DNA of 64,000 nt from Silene conica (GCA_029255685.2 CM055312.2:18376649-18440648); one strand, 5' to 3'; positions 22,504 to 34,974 are shown, counted from the stretch's first letter. Notes: a model not told the origin generated them from the sequence alone. Numbers and translations are program-made.

Positions 22504-25435
22504 CACTACTACAATTAAGCACTTAGGCCACGACTAAATTCGTGGCGCAAGTACTAATTTCCCGTGGCTAAAGCTCTTTGTCACGAAAATACCTTCCGTG
22601 GCCCAAGTGGCTGTGGCTAACAGATAGCCACGGGAAAAACAAGAACGTGGCTAAAATTATATTTTTAGCCACAGATTCTCACGTGGTTAATAATTCCCGT
22701 GACCAAAAATTAATTCTCGTGACCAAAATTATTCCCGTGACAAACAAAAAAATAAAAATTAAATAAACAAAATGTAATATTATTTTCTAATTATAATGAA
22801 AATATTTTCACATATGAAATCTTTTTTTTTTGGTCTAAACCGGGGTGTCCACCGTGTCGACAACGGTGTATAATCCCCTCGTCGCGGGCTCTCTCATGAA
22901 GAGCTAAACGGCTTGCCAAAGAGTTGCTCCATTCCCATGGGTAGGAATCGAACCACGGACCTCAGGGTTAAGGGATGAGGTGAGCAACCACCACACTACC
23001 AAACACATTTGGTTACTTATGGAATTTTGTCAAGCTTTAATCTTTGCTTGGTTAGTTATCTCAACTCGTTACTTACAATCACAAGTCATTCACTTTTGCG
23101 AATCATATATCCTCCCCAGGAGGTCACTCATCCCAAGACTACTCTCACCTGAGCACGCTTAAATGTGGAGTTCTTATGATGAGCTACCAAAAATGAAACT
23201 TAAGCTTGTTGATATAATTAACACTTTGAAACCTTTTTAAATTATATTCTTTTTTTTCTAAATTACCTTCACTATTATTTTTGCGAAAAAATATTAAATG
23301 ATTTACATATTTTTGCGAAAAAAATATTATTTTTCTCAAATTACTCGAGTTTTCAATGTTGACCTCCCAACTAATGATGCTTGGGTCATTTTTTGCCCGA
23401 GTCAACAAAACCATTTTCTCCAAACTATTTAATCACATTTTCCTTATATTTTTTTCCCTAATACATTTTTTTTTATTTTTTTTTTCATTTGTCGGCATTT
23501 TTATTTTATCCATTTCTTCATATAACTTTCCACACAAATACTATTTGTAAGATCATCGTATTTGTAACGAAAAAAGGTTTAATCACTTTTTACTAAGTAA
23601 TGATCACTTCTGAATAATGATTACATATGGGTATCAATGACCGAGTTTTATTACTAAAATAAATGAACAAGTCATTATTAACTCGAAAATAATCAGTTTT
23701 TGCCAAAAAAACACAGAAAATATCGTATAAATTTTTGTTTTCTCTAAATTGATTTCTTTTCATTATTCTTGATATTTCTTTTTGTCAACAAAATTTCACA
23801 TTATTTACACACGTAAATTTATTATTTTAATTTCCATTTTACTTTTCGGTGTGATACGCTCATTTTCAATAATTAAAATGTTTTTCTATATTGATTTTTT
23901 ATATCGGTTATTTTATCAATATGTTTTTTTTCCATTTTATTCCATGATTTGTTGGAAATCATTTTTAATTTAATTTTTTAGACTACTTTTTTTTTTTATC
24001 TAATCATATTTTAAATCTAATTGTCTTTTCTTTTTTTTCTCCTTAAGAACTTCCCCAATTTTTTCCAATTTAACATCTCGAATTCAAGTTCTTGTAGAAA
24101 TATTTTACAAATAAAGTTGTAAATCAATTTTCTAATGAAAAGCTTATTTAACAATATATTAGTTTCAGACTTCTCAATGATAGGTGTTAATAAGTTAATT
24201 ATTTAATTGGACATACTTTCTTTTTAAATATGATGCGGTCACTAAATAATGTTATTCAATGTTATAAATTTAACAAAAAAAGAATTATAAATATATATTT
24301 GCTATGGGTGTGACATTGTTCGTGGCAAAAATGATTATTAGCCACGACTGTAACCTAAATTGTGGCGCAATTGACTTTTTGCCACTGGAAAAATTTTCCC
24401 GTGGCATAATTTTTTTCTAAAAGAGTGAATAAAATTTTTCCCGTGGCTAAACAAAATTTAGCCACGAATTATAAATTCCCGTGGCATAAATCGTGGCGCA
24501 AGTGTCAAATTATTGTAGTGTTTTTTGTCGGGCTTGTTGCGCAATTTAATAAATTGAGTAACTGGGTAAGTAACTTTGAAATTACAAAATTGTCATTTCA
24601 TAATTAAACGTATACTTAAAGTAAAGCAACATTCAACGAAAATAAAGCAAAATAAATTGTTAAACAACAATCATTTATTCATATAATCATATTCATTTTC
24701 AAGTCAGTTGTGTTAATAAGAATAATCATAATAAATTGCACAAATTCTCACTTGTGACAGACAAAATCCAATAATAAGAATAATCATAATATGATCATTT
24801 ACGTCAATAGTGAAGAACATTAAGTACGAATATCGTTCACATCTCGCAATAATACGGCGCAATCATCTTGATGTCACAGTACACACCATGTTGCACTAAT
24901 AATTTTGTACTATTATGTGTTATCATATCAAAAATATTAGTCACGGTAAAAATCTAGTGCGTAGCTAAGAGCAATAATTAGTCACAGGTAATTTACTTGT
25001 GACAATAAATCACAATTAGTTACGGTAAGAATTCAGTGTGTGGCTAAGAGCAATATAGTCACGGATAATTTAGCTGTGACAATAAATCATAATTAGCCAC
25101 GTTAAGAATTCAGTGTGGCTAAGCACACTAACTAGTCACGGTTAACTTACATGTGACAATAAATCATAATTAGCCACGACATTGTGGATAAAAATAATTG
25201 TTAGTCACGTTCGTGACTTGATGCGTGACTAAACGCATTTGTTAGCCACGGTCATGGCTTAATTCGTGACTAAACACAATTATTTATCACGGATATATTT
25301 TCCCATGACATAAATTTTTTTACCAATTAATTTTGAAGGAAGGGGACTTATTTTCCCGTGACTAAGCAAATTTAAGTCACGAATTATAAATTCCCGTGAC
25401 ATAAATCGTGGCGCAAGTGCCATTTTGTTGTAGTG
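22504..25435. mobile_element. CACTA (En/Spm) non-autonomous element, TSD TTG
   Basis: The left end is CACTACTACAATTAAGC and the right end is GCCATTTTGTTGTAGTG. TTG repeats at 22501-22503 and 25436-25438. Both sub-terminal regions are full of short CGTGGC/GTCACG words in both orientations (22525-22740, 24310-24520, 24935-25420), as expected for CACTA transposase-binding sites. There is no transposase ORF. A SINE sits at 22822-23000. A second copy of the right terminus ends at 24520, so the element may be composite. Confidence 0.87.
22822..23000 (-). mobile_element. tRNA-derived SINE
   Basis: Read on the minus strand it begins GGTAGTGTGGTGGTTGC. It has a perfect B-box-like GGTTCGATTCC (near 22932-22942), a ~100-base body, and an A10 tail, seen as T10 at 22822-22831. 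A tRNA head, non-tRNA body and poly-A tail define a SINE. It lies inside the CACTA element. A clear target duplication was not found. Confidence 0.78.
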
Positions 25436-25727
25436 TTGAGACACTCACATTACCGCTAGTAGGAGTCTCGGGGCCAGAATCGTCACATTTATTTACCCTT
25501 GATCTTTTTGAACTTTCACTGCTTTGAATTGCATCTTCTTCGCTTTGACAATTGACCCCCATGGTTGAAGTTAACATTCCATTTAGGATAGTTACTCAAA
25601 ACATTATTAAAAACGTGCAACCCGGTATACATACCTCCGTTGTCCATCTTATACATTTTTTGAGCTTTATCAATATCATTTTTTTGGTTTGTGCCACTCC
25701 TGTTTCGACTACGCACCGCTCTATAGC

Positions 25728-26021
25728 TAGTGGCGTCGTTAGAGGGGGTGAAGTGGATGCACCCGCACCCCCTGAAATTTAGAAATATAAACATTTTAGT
25801 TCACTTAGTTATCATGTTTCTATATTGGGCTAGTGGTTAATTGTGATACCAAACTTATGGTTTTATTTTTAGTTTATGTTACGATTTCATGATAGCAAAG
25901 ATTTTTTATTTATTTTAAGTAAACTCTAGCATTGACGTCCTTTAAATCTCGCTAATAATTTGATGTATTCTAGCTAATAAACTTCCGCACCCCCATCATC
26001 TAAATCCTAGATACGCCGCTA
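25728..26021. mobile_element. hAT-like MITE in Harbinger ORF1
   Basis: The 294-bp element has ends TAGTGGCGTCG and (inverted) TAGCGGCGTAT. It is flanked by CTATAGC at 25721-25727 and 26022-26028. Sub-terminal GGGGGTG...GCACCC blocks are also inverted. The target duplication reads as 7 identical bases (8 is usual for hAT). Setting it aside, ORF1 reads from CYSSG to AVRSRNRSG. Confidence 0.75.
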
Positions 26022-26664
26022 CTATAGCAACTGAGCCACTTGTTTGCTTGCTCGTTGAGTTTTCTTTGACGACACCTCAAACCTTCTTTATTACGGAACT
26101 TTATTTCTTCCGGATTTTCTAGACGAGAATTTTCATACAATGTAAAAACATCGTTCCATCGCGTGACTTCCTTCTGATTTTTCCCGAGTATGGGATTAGT
26201 GCTACAAATACACCAAGCTGACATTAGAGCTTCATCTTCTTTATGATTCCATGAGAGATTTTCAACTCGTTTTGTTGTTCTTTTCCCTTTCTTGGTAGTT
26301 GGCGAAACGGGCGTTAGTGTTGGGTCTTCCGAGTTTTCAAGATTAACATATTCTGAATATGTTTGAGGATTTGAATATTCTTAATTTAAATTATATTCTT
26401 GAGAGTTAAAATAATCTTGAGATGTTGGATAATCTTTGGAATTTAATAAATTTATAAATTCATTATACATTTATAAAATTTACTAAAATTCACAAAGGTT
26501 TTTGATGTGTAATTTTTAGGAATTTGTTAATGAAATAATGAAAATGATGAAATAATGAAGGAGATGTGTACGTACTATATATATGCACTTTGCATTATAT
26601 TGGGTTTGGTTAAGTAGACAATTATGCATGGGACTACGTTTATTAGTAGTTCATGCGGCCGACT

Positions 26665-26768
26665 TAGACTGAGTTCCTGCACTAAAATATTAATATAATT
26701 CTTTAACCTAGTTACCCGACCTGGTTCCTGATTTTGTTAGTTTATCAAGACCTCTCTTAACCTGAAAT
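26665..26768 (+). repeat. Right direct repeat bordering the Harbinger element
   Basis: GAGTTCCTGCACTAAAATATT...CCTGATTTTGTTAG is the partner of 19868-19975 in direct orientation. Between this and the Helitron end at 26982 nothing else is seen. Confidence 0.65.
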
Positions 26769-28109
26769 TCGGAAATGAAAAACGGTTTTACAAATTGTAA
26801 ATATATATATCAAGATACAACTTAAAACAACGAAAATAAGACGATAAGTAAAATTAAACTGAACTCCAAAATATATCATACATGGTCTTTAATTGTAGAA
26901 CACAAAAAGTTATAATTTTTTATGCACTTTTTATTTACTTAGAATGTATAAAAATAAGATTGTTTTCATTTTAAGATAAAACTAGTTTTCATGCCCGGGC
27001 GTTGCCCGGGTAATATCTTGATATGGTTTCAAAATAATTATTGTAAGAGTTAATCTTCTAAAAATACTTAGTATAATAGGCATATATAGAGAATAATTCA
27101 AGTATGAATGTTTTTATGGTTAATGAAACATCATATGTATAATCATCAATAGAACAACATTGAACGTTGAAAGTGCATAAACTTCAATGAAAATGGAAAT
27201 ATTACCTACGATTAATGGTCTTGGAAAGACACTTACATATTACACATTACTGTCAAAATAATTTTTTAAGCACATATATTTTTATAATAACTTGTATACT
27301 TTTTATTCGAGCATCATCTTGAAACATATTTGTATCCAATATTTCTAATATATGAACATAGTTGAAACTCATATTCTTTTAACATTAACTCGTATTTTTA
27401 AGATCCTATTCTTTTGGATATTGCTCATTCAAGTACGACTTTTACTCAATCATGGACGTATTTCCAATTGTACCCTCATCATTTTTAACCGAAAATTCTA
27501 TTAATCCCCTTTCTTCTCTCAATCTGAAGAAACTCAATATGAAGAAAATAAATTTGAAAGCCGCCACCTTTTTACACCACTCCTTCATCGAACCTTCATC
27601 CCTACCACCCCTATACCACCATGTTCTCGTCCCTGACATTCCCCCACCATACAATCAAGTTTCCTAAATTTTCTCGTTATTGATACAAACTCAATTAAAT
27701 TAATGTTGCTGAGATTTTTGACAACATTGAAGACGATTAGAAGACTGGTTAATTATGAAGGCGAGATCTGATCTGTAAGAATATTTAATTAATTTTAGTA
27801 CAAATTAAATTCATTATATTGTCCTTTCTCACAAACCCTAATTGAAAAACTCAAACCAAATTGGGTAAAATAACCGTTAAAGCAACTTGACACAAACAAA
27901 ACCAGTGTACTTTATTGATCAAATGGACTTATTTCTTGTTTAATATGAAAATTGAGATTCATCTGAAAATTTGGAAGGATATTTGATCCTGTTTTGGGGA
28001 AGAAAATTTTGATATTCTTTTTCTAAAGGGAAGGGTAAAGTATGGAAAAATTATGAATAAAAGTCCATAATTGAGTAAAGTATGTACATGAAAGAGCAAT
28101 TAATACTTT

Positions 28110-29570
28110 AGCTCACATTTTTATCTTATTAGCTCGTATACTTTATTAGCCCGTATACTTTTTATATTAGCTCGCATTCTTATCTTATTAGGCCGTATTA
28201 TTCTTACATTAGCTTGTATTCTTATATGCTAAAAATATTTGTAAGTTCGTGATCCTCTTATATGCTCGTATGTTTTTTACATTAACTCGTATTCTTATCT
28301 TAATAGCTCGTATTTTTTTTACATTAGCTTGTGTTCTTAGCTTAATAGCTCTATTAGCTCGCATTCTTACGTTAATAACTCGCGTTCTTATATGCTCGTA
28401 TTCTTATCTTATTAGCCCGTATTATTCTTACATTAGCTTGTATTCTTTTTATATTAGCTTGTATTCTTATATGCTAATACTTGTAAGTTCGTGATCCTCT
28501 TATATGCTCGTATGTTTTTTACATTAACTCGTATTCTTATCTTAATAGCTCGTATTTTTTTTACATTAGCTTGTGTTCTTAGCTTAATAGCTCTATTAGC
28601 TCGCATTCTTACGTTAATAGCTCGCGTTCTTATATGCTCGTATTTTTTAGATGCTCGTAAGTTCTTATTCTTTTACATTAACTCGTATTTGTTATATATT
28701 CGTATTTTGTAACTCGTATTCTTTTAATTATACCCGTAATCTTAAGTGCTTATTATATCATGAAATTTGACGTCTTGCAAACCTGGTTCTATTTTTTTAG
28801 CTCGAGAAGTGTTTCTATTAGCTCGTGTTTTCGTATTCTGTTTACATTAGCTCGTATTCTCATCTTGATATATACTCCCTCCTATTCAACATAACCTTCT
28901 TTATTTCTTTTCTCGTTTATTCACAATACCTTCCCTATTTCCTTATTTAGTAAAGTTTTTATACATATTTTAATCACCTTACCCCACCCCAATACCCACC
29001 ATACTCATATACTTTATACTTATTTTAATCACCTTACTCACAACAATTACCCCACAATACATACTCTCTCTCCAATTACCCAACCCCGCACCAATACTTT
29101 CCCATATAATAATCCCCTCCTTATTCTTTGTGCGTTCCCCAAATAGGGAAGGTTATGTTGCATAGGAGGGAGTAGGTCGTACTCTTATATGCTTGTATAT
29201 TTATATACGTGATCCTTTTAATCTCTACATTAGCTCGTATGCTCAACATAATATGTCGTATTCTTATGTGCTCGTATATTTAATTTTTTTATTCTTTTAA
29301 TCTTGTATCTGTATTCATTTGTGCTGATATTTTTTAATCTCGTCTTAATAGCTCGTATTGTTTTTTCATTAACTCGTATTCATTTGTGCTCGTATTTTAC
29401 TGTTTTTACATTAGCTCGTATTCTTAGTTTAATAGCTCGTATTCTTTTTATATTAGCTCGTATTCTTATATTAATAGATCACATTCTTCCGTGCTCGTAT
29501 TTTTTAGTTCGTAATTATCTTAAACTCTTATTCTTTTTTACATTAGCTCATATTATGTGTTCGTATTCTG
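28110..29570. repeat. Minisatellite of TTAGCTCGTATTCTTA-like units
   Basis: Dozens of degenerate 15-27 base units built on (T)TAGCTCGTATTCTT fill this stretch, with a ~255-base higher-order duplication (28240-28490 against 28482-28640). A Stowaway MITE at 28875-29172 interrupts the array. ORFs that read as LILIARI... repeats are products of the array. Confidence 0.88.
28875..29172. mobile_element. Stowaway (Tc1/Mariner) MITE, TSD TA
   Basis: Ends CTCCCTCCTATTCAACATAA and (inverted) CTCCCTCCTATGCAACATAA are flanked by TA at 28873-28874 and 29173-29174. It is 298 bp with no ORF. A truncated inverted relative lies at 58731-58991. Confidence 0.88.
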
Positions 29571-29659
29571 TAGCTCATATTTTATTAATTATACCTCATA
29601 AACTTAAGTGCTTAATATATTCATCAATACATCAATTTACGATTTTAATTAATTAAGAG

Positions 29660-30241
29660 AAGATAAACAACAAATTATACCATAACTCTACGGTAGCCGA
29701 AATTTTTAGTTTACAATCAATTATTTTATTAACTAATTCAATAATTATCGAACTAATATTTATTACAATTTAATTGTCTTTTTATTTAACCAAAGTAATA
29801 GCCAATCCAATCGTTCTATAAACATAATTATCCAACTGATATTTTATTATTATTTTATTTATATACTTAAACTTTATGTAAGCAAAAGAATAGTCAATGA
29901 AATTGCTCTAAAATAATAGCCAATGAAATCAATTATTTTATTAACTAATTCAACAATTATCCAACTGAGATCTTATTACTATTAAATTATCTTTTATATT
30001 TTTATACTTAATTTATTTAACCAATGTAATCGCTCTAAAGACAATAATTATTCAACTTATATTTAATTAATTTAATTATTTTTATTTATATATTTAATTT
30101 ATTTAACCAAAATAATAGCCAATGAAATTGCTCTAAAATAATAGCCAATGATATCGCTCGAAAAGTTCCCCTTTAGCCAATGAAATTGCTCTAAAATAAT
30201 AGCCAATGATATCGCTCGAAAAGTTCCTCTTTTAAGTATAT
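29660..30241. repeat. AT-rich tandem blocks in the Helitron body
   Basis: Blocks with AATAATTATCCAACTGATAT..., ATATACTTAATTTATTTAACC and AATAGCCAATGAAAT recur every ~120-180 bases. The same blocks fill 34975-35690 in the second Helitron, so they are a family feature. Confidence 0.7.
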
Positions 30242-32501
30242 ACTAGATTTAATGCCCGGGCGATCCAACTTGTAATAATCTATGATTATGATGTAATAGT
30301 ACTTTAAGGCTTTGTTCGTTTGCAATTAATCTTCTTAATTAAACATATAAAAGCCGAGCTAAACATATAAGAGCTTATTTTATCTAGATTGAACTTATAG
30401 CTTAAGTTATAGAAAAATAGGTATAAATTGAGCCGTTCGATCGAGTCATTTATAGAGTAATTTAGCTAAAGATACAAACAATAACTAAATAACTTTCATA
30501 GTGTGTAATATTTAGGGAAAAACGACGGTTATTTACATACTGAAAATGGAATAATTAGCAATAGATATTTCATAGTTTCTATTTTTTTTTGTATTGTATC
30601 CTATATAAAATTCACCGCGCTAAAAAATGTGAACCCAAGTACCGCATGTTATTCCGGTTAGCTCACAACCTCAACCCACATAGGCGACATAGCCTATAAA
30701 ATCAATTAGTGGATTATACCACCAGATGTATACAATTGACTGTATATATTTCGAGCTTTTTAAAAGAAATTTTGAGCTTTCGTGAAAAGAATATGAGCTA
30801 TATCATATAGTTTGTGAACTCCTTTACAAAATATTGTGCTTAGAAAATTATTATACAACTAAAACACAAACATATAATTTCAACTATATTTTAGTTTTAA
30901 TGCAAAAAATTAAATTATAACCCAAAATAGTTTAAAACTCAAAAAATATATACATAAGCTCAATCAAATGTCTAACCTTGGGTGAGCTTAAAAGTTAGGG
31001 AGTGTATTAAATCATTGACTTATAATATGTAATACTTTCGTAGTTATCCTCTCTGACGGTCTTATCCCGTGTTTTCTTTTGCAAAATGTGATCATTTTTT
31101 GGTAAAAAGTGACTAATGTTTTATAAATAGTGATCACTTTTAAAAAATAAGTTATTGTTAAAGTGATAATTATTTAATCAAAAGTGATCATTTTTTATCA
31201 AAGAATGGTCATTTTTTATTGTGGGCATGTAAAACCATCGTAGAGTAGAATGTGTGGTAATACTTATATTGTTTTGATTTCTTTTAAACACCCATAGCCT
31301 TTTAAACACCCATAGCCTAAATTATCTTCTTGTATTTGCAATGTATGACGATAGACATACACATGTATATGTGGTAAAATCTTTATTGTTTGTTTCTATG
31401 CATATTGTTTGGCCTTGTTTATGGAAAAGAATTTTTACTTTTGTAAAGGAGTTTTTATAAAACTAGTTCTTGGTAAAATTGTTCATGTTTGGCCAAAATT
31501 TTTAAAAAATTATTTTTATCAGTTTTATCGTGTTTGGCCTAACTAATTTCTATCAAATTTTTTTAGATTTTGGGCTCAAATAACTTAAGAGTAACGTGAA
31601 AAGAGAAACAGAAGTAACAATTTGCTACTTCTGTTTCTAGGTGTTTCTAGGAGTCAATTTTAGAATTTTTGCTTAATAAAATTAGTTTTTAGTTTTTTAA
31701 AAAGTAGTGTTTGACCCAGCTTCTATTTCTTTGGTTGAAAAAACAGTTAAAAAGCAGGGCCAAACACATACTAAATAATATATAATTTTTCAATTTATGA
31801 AATTTGGACTGTTATTAATCAGCGAGCAATGTTCATATGTTAAAATTGTGTACTTTAGTAATTGGTTTGCAGCCAAACTCATGTATAATGAAAATTCAGT
31901 ATTACTCTATATCTCAATGTAAACTCACTTTAGTTAGTACTCCCTCCGTCCTATTTTTATTGTACTCTCTTTTCCAAAAATTATCCCATTTTCATTCGTC
32001 AATGCTTATACACCAATTCTCTTATAAGACGACGGTTTCCCCATAGTATTTATGTGAGGCATCCACTTGATAAGAGTAGTTATCTTATCAATTTATTTAC
32101 TATGCATATGCTTCAACCTCACCATGGCATTAAGAAGTAAGAACGACTGTTTGGCAGGAAATAACCTCTGAGATTCTCAAATTACATTTTTGAATGTTAG
32201 ATAAAAGAATTATAGTTAAGGAATGGAAATAATTCGAGAAATTTCAAATCAAATACTCCATATCAATTAGTATAAACTATAAAGCTACAAAGTCTAAGAA
32301 AATTCATATTATCCATAAGTCAATTAATCTCGGGAATTGATATGACTGAGAACAATCACAAATTCTCCGTCATAAAATTAGCGGTCAATTAATTAATCAA
32401 CTTGTAGTATATTAGGAAAATAATGCAAAATCTACACCATCGTGAACTTGTAAGATTTTTGAAAAATAAAAGGAACAAATCAATTCGGATTTTATAGACT
32501 A
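30242..32501. other. Segment between two Helitrons, starting with a decayed Helitron 3' end
   Basis: It opens with CTAGATTTAATGCCCGGGCG, the same 3'-end text as the Helitrons at 26982 and 32502, but the second hairpin arm has decayed. No gene is seen. A run of AAAGTGATCATTTTT words lies near 31085-31215, a MITE at 31407-31765, and a Stowaway-like fragment TACTCCCTCCGTCC near 31939. Confidence 0.5.
31407..31765. mobile_element. MITE-like element with GTTTGGCC ends
   Basis: GTTTGGCCTTGTTTATGG at the left and (inverted) GTTTGGCCCTGCTTTTTAAC at the right bound 359 bases without ORFs. A target duplication was not clear. A shorter element with the same ends is at 61617-61837. Confidence 0.5.
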
Positions 32502-32859
32502 CTAGATTTCATGCCCGGGCGTTGCCCGGGTAATATCTTGACATGGATTCAAAAATAATTATCGTAACAGTTAATCTTCTAAAAATACTTAGTATAATAG
32601 GCATATATAGAGAATAATTTAAGTATGATTATTTTTTATGACTAATAAAATATCAGATGTATCATCATCGGAACAACATGGAACGTTGAGAGTGCATCAA
32701 ACTCCAATAGAAACGGAAACATGTACCTTTAATTCAATGGTCTTGGAAAGACACTTGCATATTACGCATCACTGTCAAAATAATATTTTAAGCACATATA
32801 TTTTTTATAATAACTTCTATACATTTCAATTGAACATCATCTTGAAGAATTTTTTTATA

Positions 32860-33516
32860 CTTGCTGACCCATTGCTCTGCCAAAAGCAGCCATAGCCATC
32901 TACTCTACTGCTCTGCCTTACCCCCTCCACTCTACTTTCCTTGTGATAAACGACTTTAAAGTCCCGCACATTCCAGATCCCTGCCTTTCCTGGACTACGC
33001 AGGTCTGATTATCTGCTGGATAGTTTTTTAGTAGTGATCAGATGAGGAGTTATGTAGTAGACGGTGTTGCAGGTCTGCACAGAAGGGGTCTGTTCTGGAT
33101 GGGCAGTGTCAGTTGGTGTTGCGTAGTTTAGGAAAGGCAGGGATCTGGAATGTGCGGGACTTTGAATTCGTTTATCACAAGGAAAGCATAGTGCAGGGGG
33201 TAAGGCAGAGCAGTAGAGTAGATGGATATGGCTGCTTTTGGCAGAGCAATGGGTCAGCAAGTCTGGCAGACGCAGGAATGCAATTCAGATGAATGGGGTC
33301 TATTTGTTAGTTCTGAAATAAGGTCAGAATGTTTATGGCAATGCATGAGTGTAGTAATGGCTGTTTTGAAATAAGCTAGGTGCTGCAAATTAGTTGCTTC
33401 TTGAAGCAGTTCTTCACAAGGTCGAGCTGTAGCGTAGATTCTTATATCTGATATAGAGTATCCTTGTAATTTTGACTTTTGTCTTATATATACTACTTAC
33501 CTTTCACAAAAAAAAA
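32860..33516 (+). mobile_element. Retro-insert with inverted 5' part and A tail
   Basis: Bases 32860-33000 are the inverted copy of 33121-33261 (141 bases, few mismatches), and an A9 run ends the insert at 33508-33516. An inverted 5' section plus a 3' A tail is what twin priming by LINE machinery produces. I cannot name a protein in the insert, so it could be a LINE 3' end or a processed transcript. It lies between 250-base direct repeats (32609-32858 and 33516-33765). Confidence 0.6.
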
Positions 33517-33784
33517 GAGAATAATTTAAGTATGATTGTTTTTTTTATGGCTAATGAAATATCAGATGTATCATCATCGGAACAACATGGAACGTTGAAA
33601 GTGCATGAAACTCCAATAGAAACGGAAACATGTACTTTCAATTCAATGGTCTTGGGAAGACACCTACATATTACACATCACTGTTAAAATAATATTTTAA
33701 ACACATATATTTTTATAATAACTTCTATACTTTTCATTTGAGCATCATCTTGAAGAATTTTTTTTCCAATATTTCTAATATATG

Positions 33785-34815
33785 AAGATAGTTGGAGCTC
33801 GTATTCTCTTAATATTAACTCGTATTTGTTTTACAATATATCATATTTTTTTTACTTTATCTCATATTCTTATCTTAATAGCTCGTATTATTATCTTATT
33901 AAGCCGTATACTTTTTACATTAGCTCGTATTCTTATTTTAATAGCTCGTATTTTTATCTTATTAGCCCGTATTCTTCTTACATTGGCTCATATTATTTTT
34001 ATATTAACCCGTATTCTTATATTCTCATATTAGTAAGTTCTAAATCCTCTAATATGCTCGTATGTTTTTTACATTAGCTCGTATTCTTATCTTAATAGTT
34101 CGTATTTTTTTTACATTAGCTCGTATTTTTTTACATTAGCTCGTATTCTTAGCTTAATAACTCTACTAGCATGCATTCTTACATTAATAGCTCGCCTTCT
34201 TATATGCCCGTATTTTTAGTTCCTGATTCTCTTAAGTTCTTATTCTTTTAACATTAGCTCGAATTTCTTATATATTCGTATTTTGTAGCTCGTATTTTTT
34301 TAATTATAACTCGTAATCTTAAGTGCCTATTATATCATGAAATTTAACGTATTGCAAATATGGGTCTATTTTTTTTAGCTCGAGAAGTGTTTCAATTAGC
34401 TTGTGTTTTTGTATTTTGTTTATATTAGCTCGTATTATCATCTTATTAGGTTGTATACTTATGTGCTTGTATATTTAAGCCCGTGATCCTTTTAATCTCA
34501 TATTCGTATTCATTTGTGCTCATATTTTAAAGCTCGTAATATGTTAATAGCTCGTATTGTTTTTTCATTAGCTCGTATTCATTTGTGCTCATATTTTAAA
34601 GCCCGTCTTATCTTAATAGATCGTATTGTTTTTACATTAGCTCGTATTCTTAGCTTAATAGTTCGTATTCTTTTTATATTAGCTCGTATTCTTAGGTTAA
34701 TAACTCGCATTGTTTGTGCTCGTATTTTCTAGTTTCTGATTCTCTTAAAATCGTATTCTTTTTACATTAGCTCATATTCTTATGTGTTTGCATTTCGTAG
34801 CTCGTATTTGTCAAA
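33785..34815. repeat. Second GCTCGTATTCTT minisatellite array
   Basis: The unit is as at 28110-29570, at the equivalent place in the second Helitron. Units are degenerate and there is no Stowaway insertion here. Confidence 0.88.
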
Positions 34816-34974
34816 ACAAAATTCCGACAAAAATACGAAGCTAATGTTTTACTCCAAATGGATAATGTTGTTATAAAATTAATTTTGTTTTATTAAAAAA
34901 AGGTACTATATTATATCAAAAGTGGCTAGCTCATATCTCAAAGTCTCTTTAATCCCTATAACTCTACGGTAGCC

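Larger units (their letters stand above)
22205..26470 (-). pseudogene. Harbinger ORF1 (Myb/trihelix-like DNA-binding protein), split by two insertions
   Basis: Minus-strand coding text starts at ATG 26470. It passes through a Myb-like region (WNHKEDEALMSAWCICSTNP, WNDVFTLYENSR, KLNEQANKWLSCYSSG), a second block (KAQKMYKMDNGGMYTGLHVF) and a NAM-associated-type C-terminal region (KTKIGYEFEMYKARLQLEDR, ending KLWPN at 22205). A hAT-like MITE (25728-26021) and a CACTA element (22504-25435) interrupt it, and an in-frame stop lies near 26385. In active PIF/Harbinger elements this protein assists the transposase in DNA binding and nuclear import. Host genes of this family are often annotated as glutathione S-transferase T3-like. 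The pairing with the 20184-21514 transposase supports one element. Confidence 0.82.
26982..30246 (-). mobile_element. Helitron, non-autonomous, minus orientation
   Basis: The 3' end on the minus strand is a hairpin (CCCGGGCAACGCCCGGG, 26994-27010) followed by a short spacer and CTAG at 26982-26985. The 5' end is at about 30246, where the minus strand reads TCTAGTATATACTTAAAAGA. This is the known Helitron layout (5' TC, 3' hairpin then CTRR, no TIR). The interior is AT-rich with minisatellites and no Rep/helicase gene. The 5' terminal ~60 bases are tandemly duplicated (30115-30175 and 30176-30235). Confidence 0.75.

Noticed and set aside
22900-23000. Possible tRNA gene with a perfect B box
   Set aside because: The A-box region and acceptor stem do not pair, and the unit continues into a long body with a poly-A tail, so it is a SINE.
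28249-29656. ORFs with LILIARI repeats resembling membrane proteins
   Set aside because: They are translations of the GCTCGTATTCTT minisatellite.
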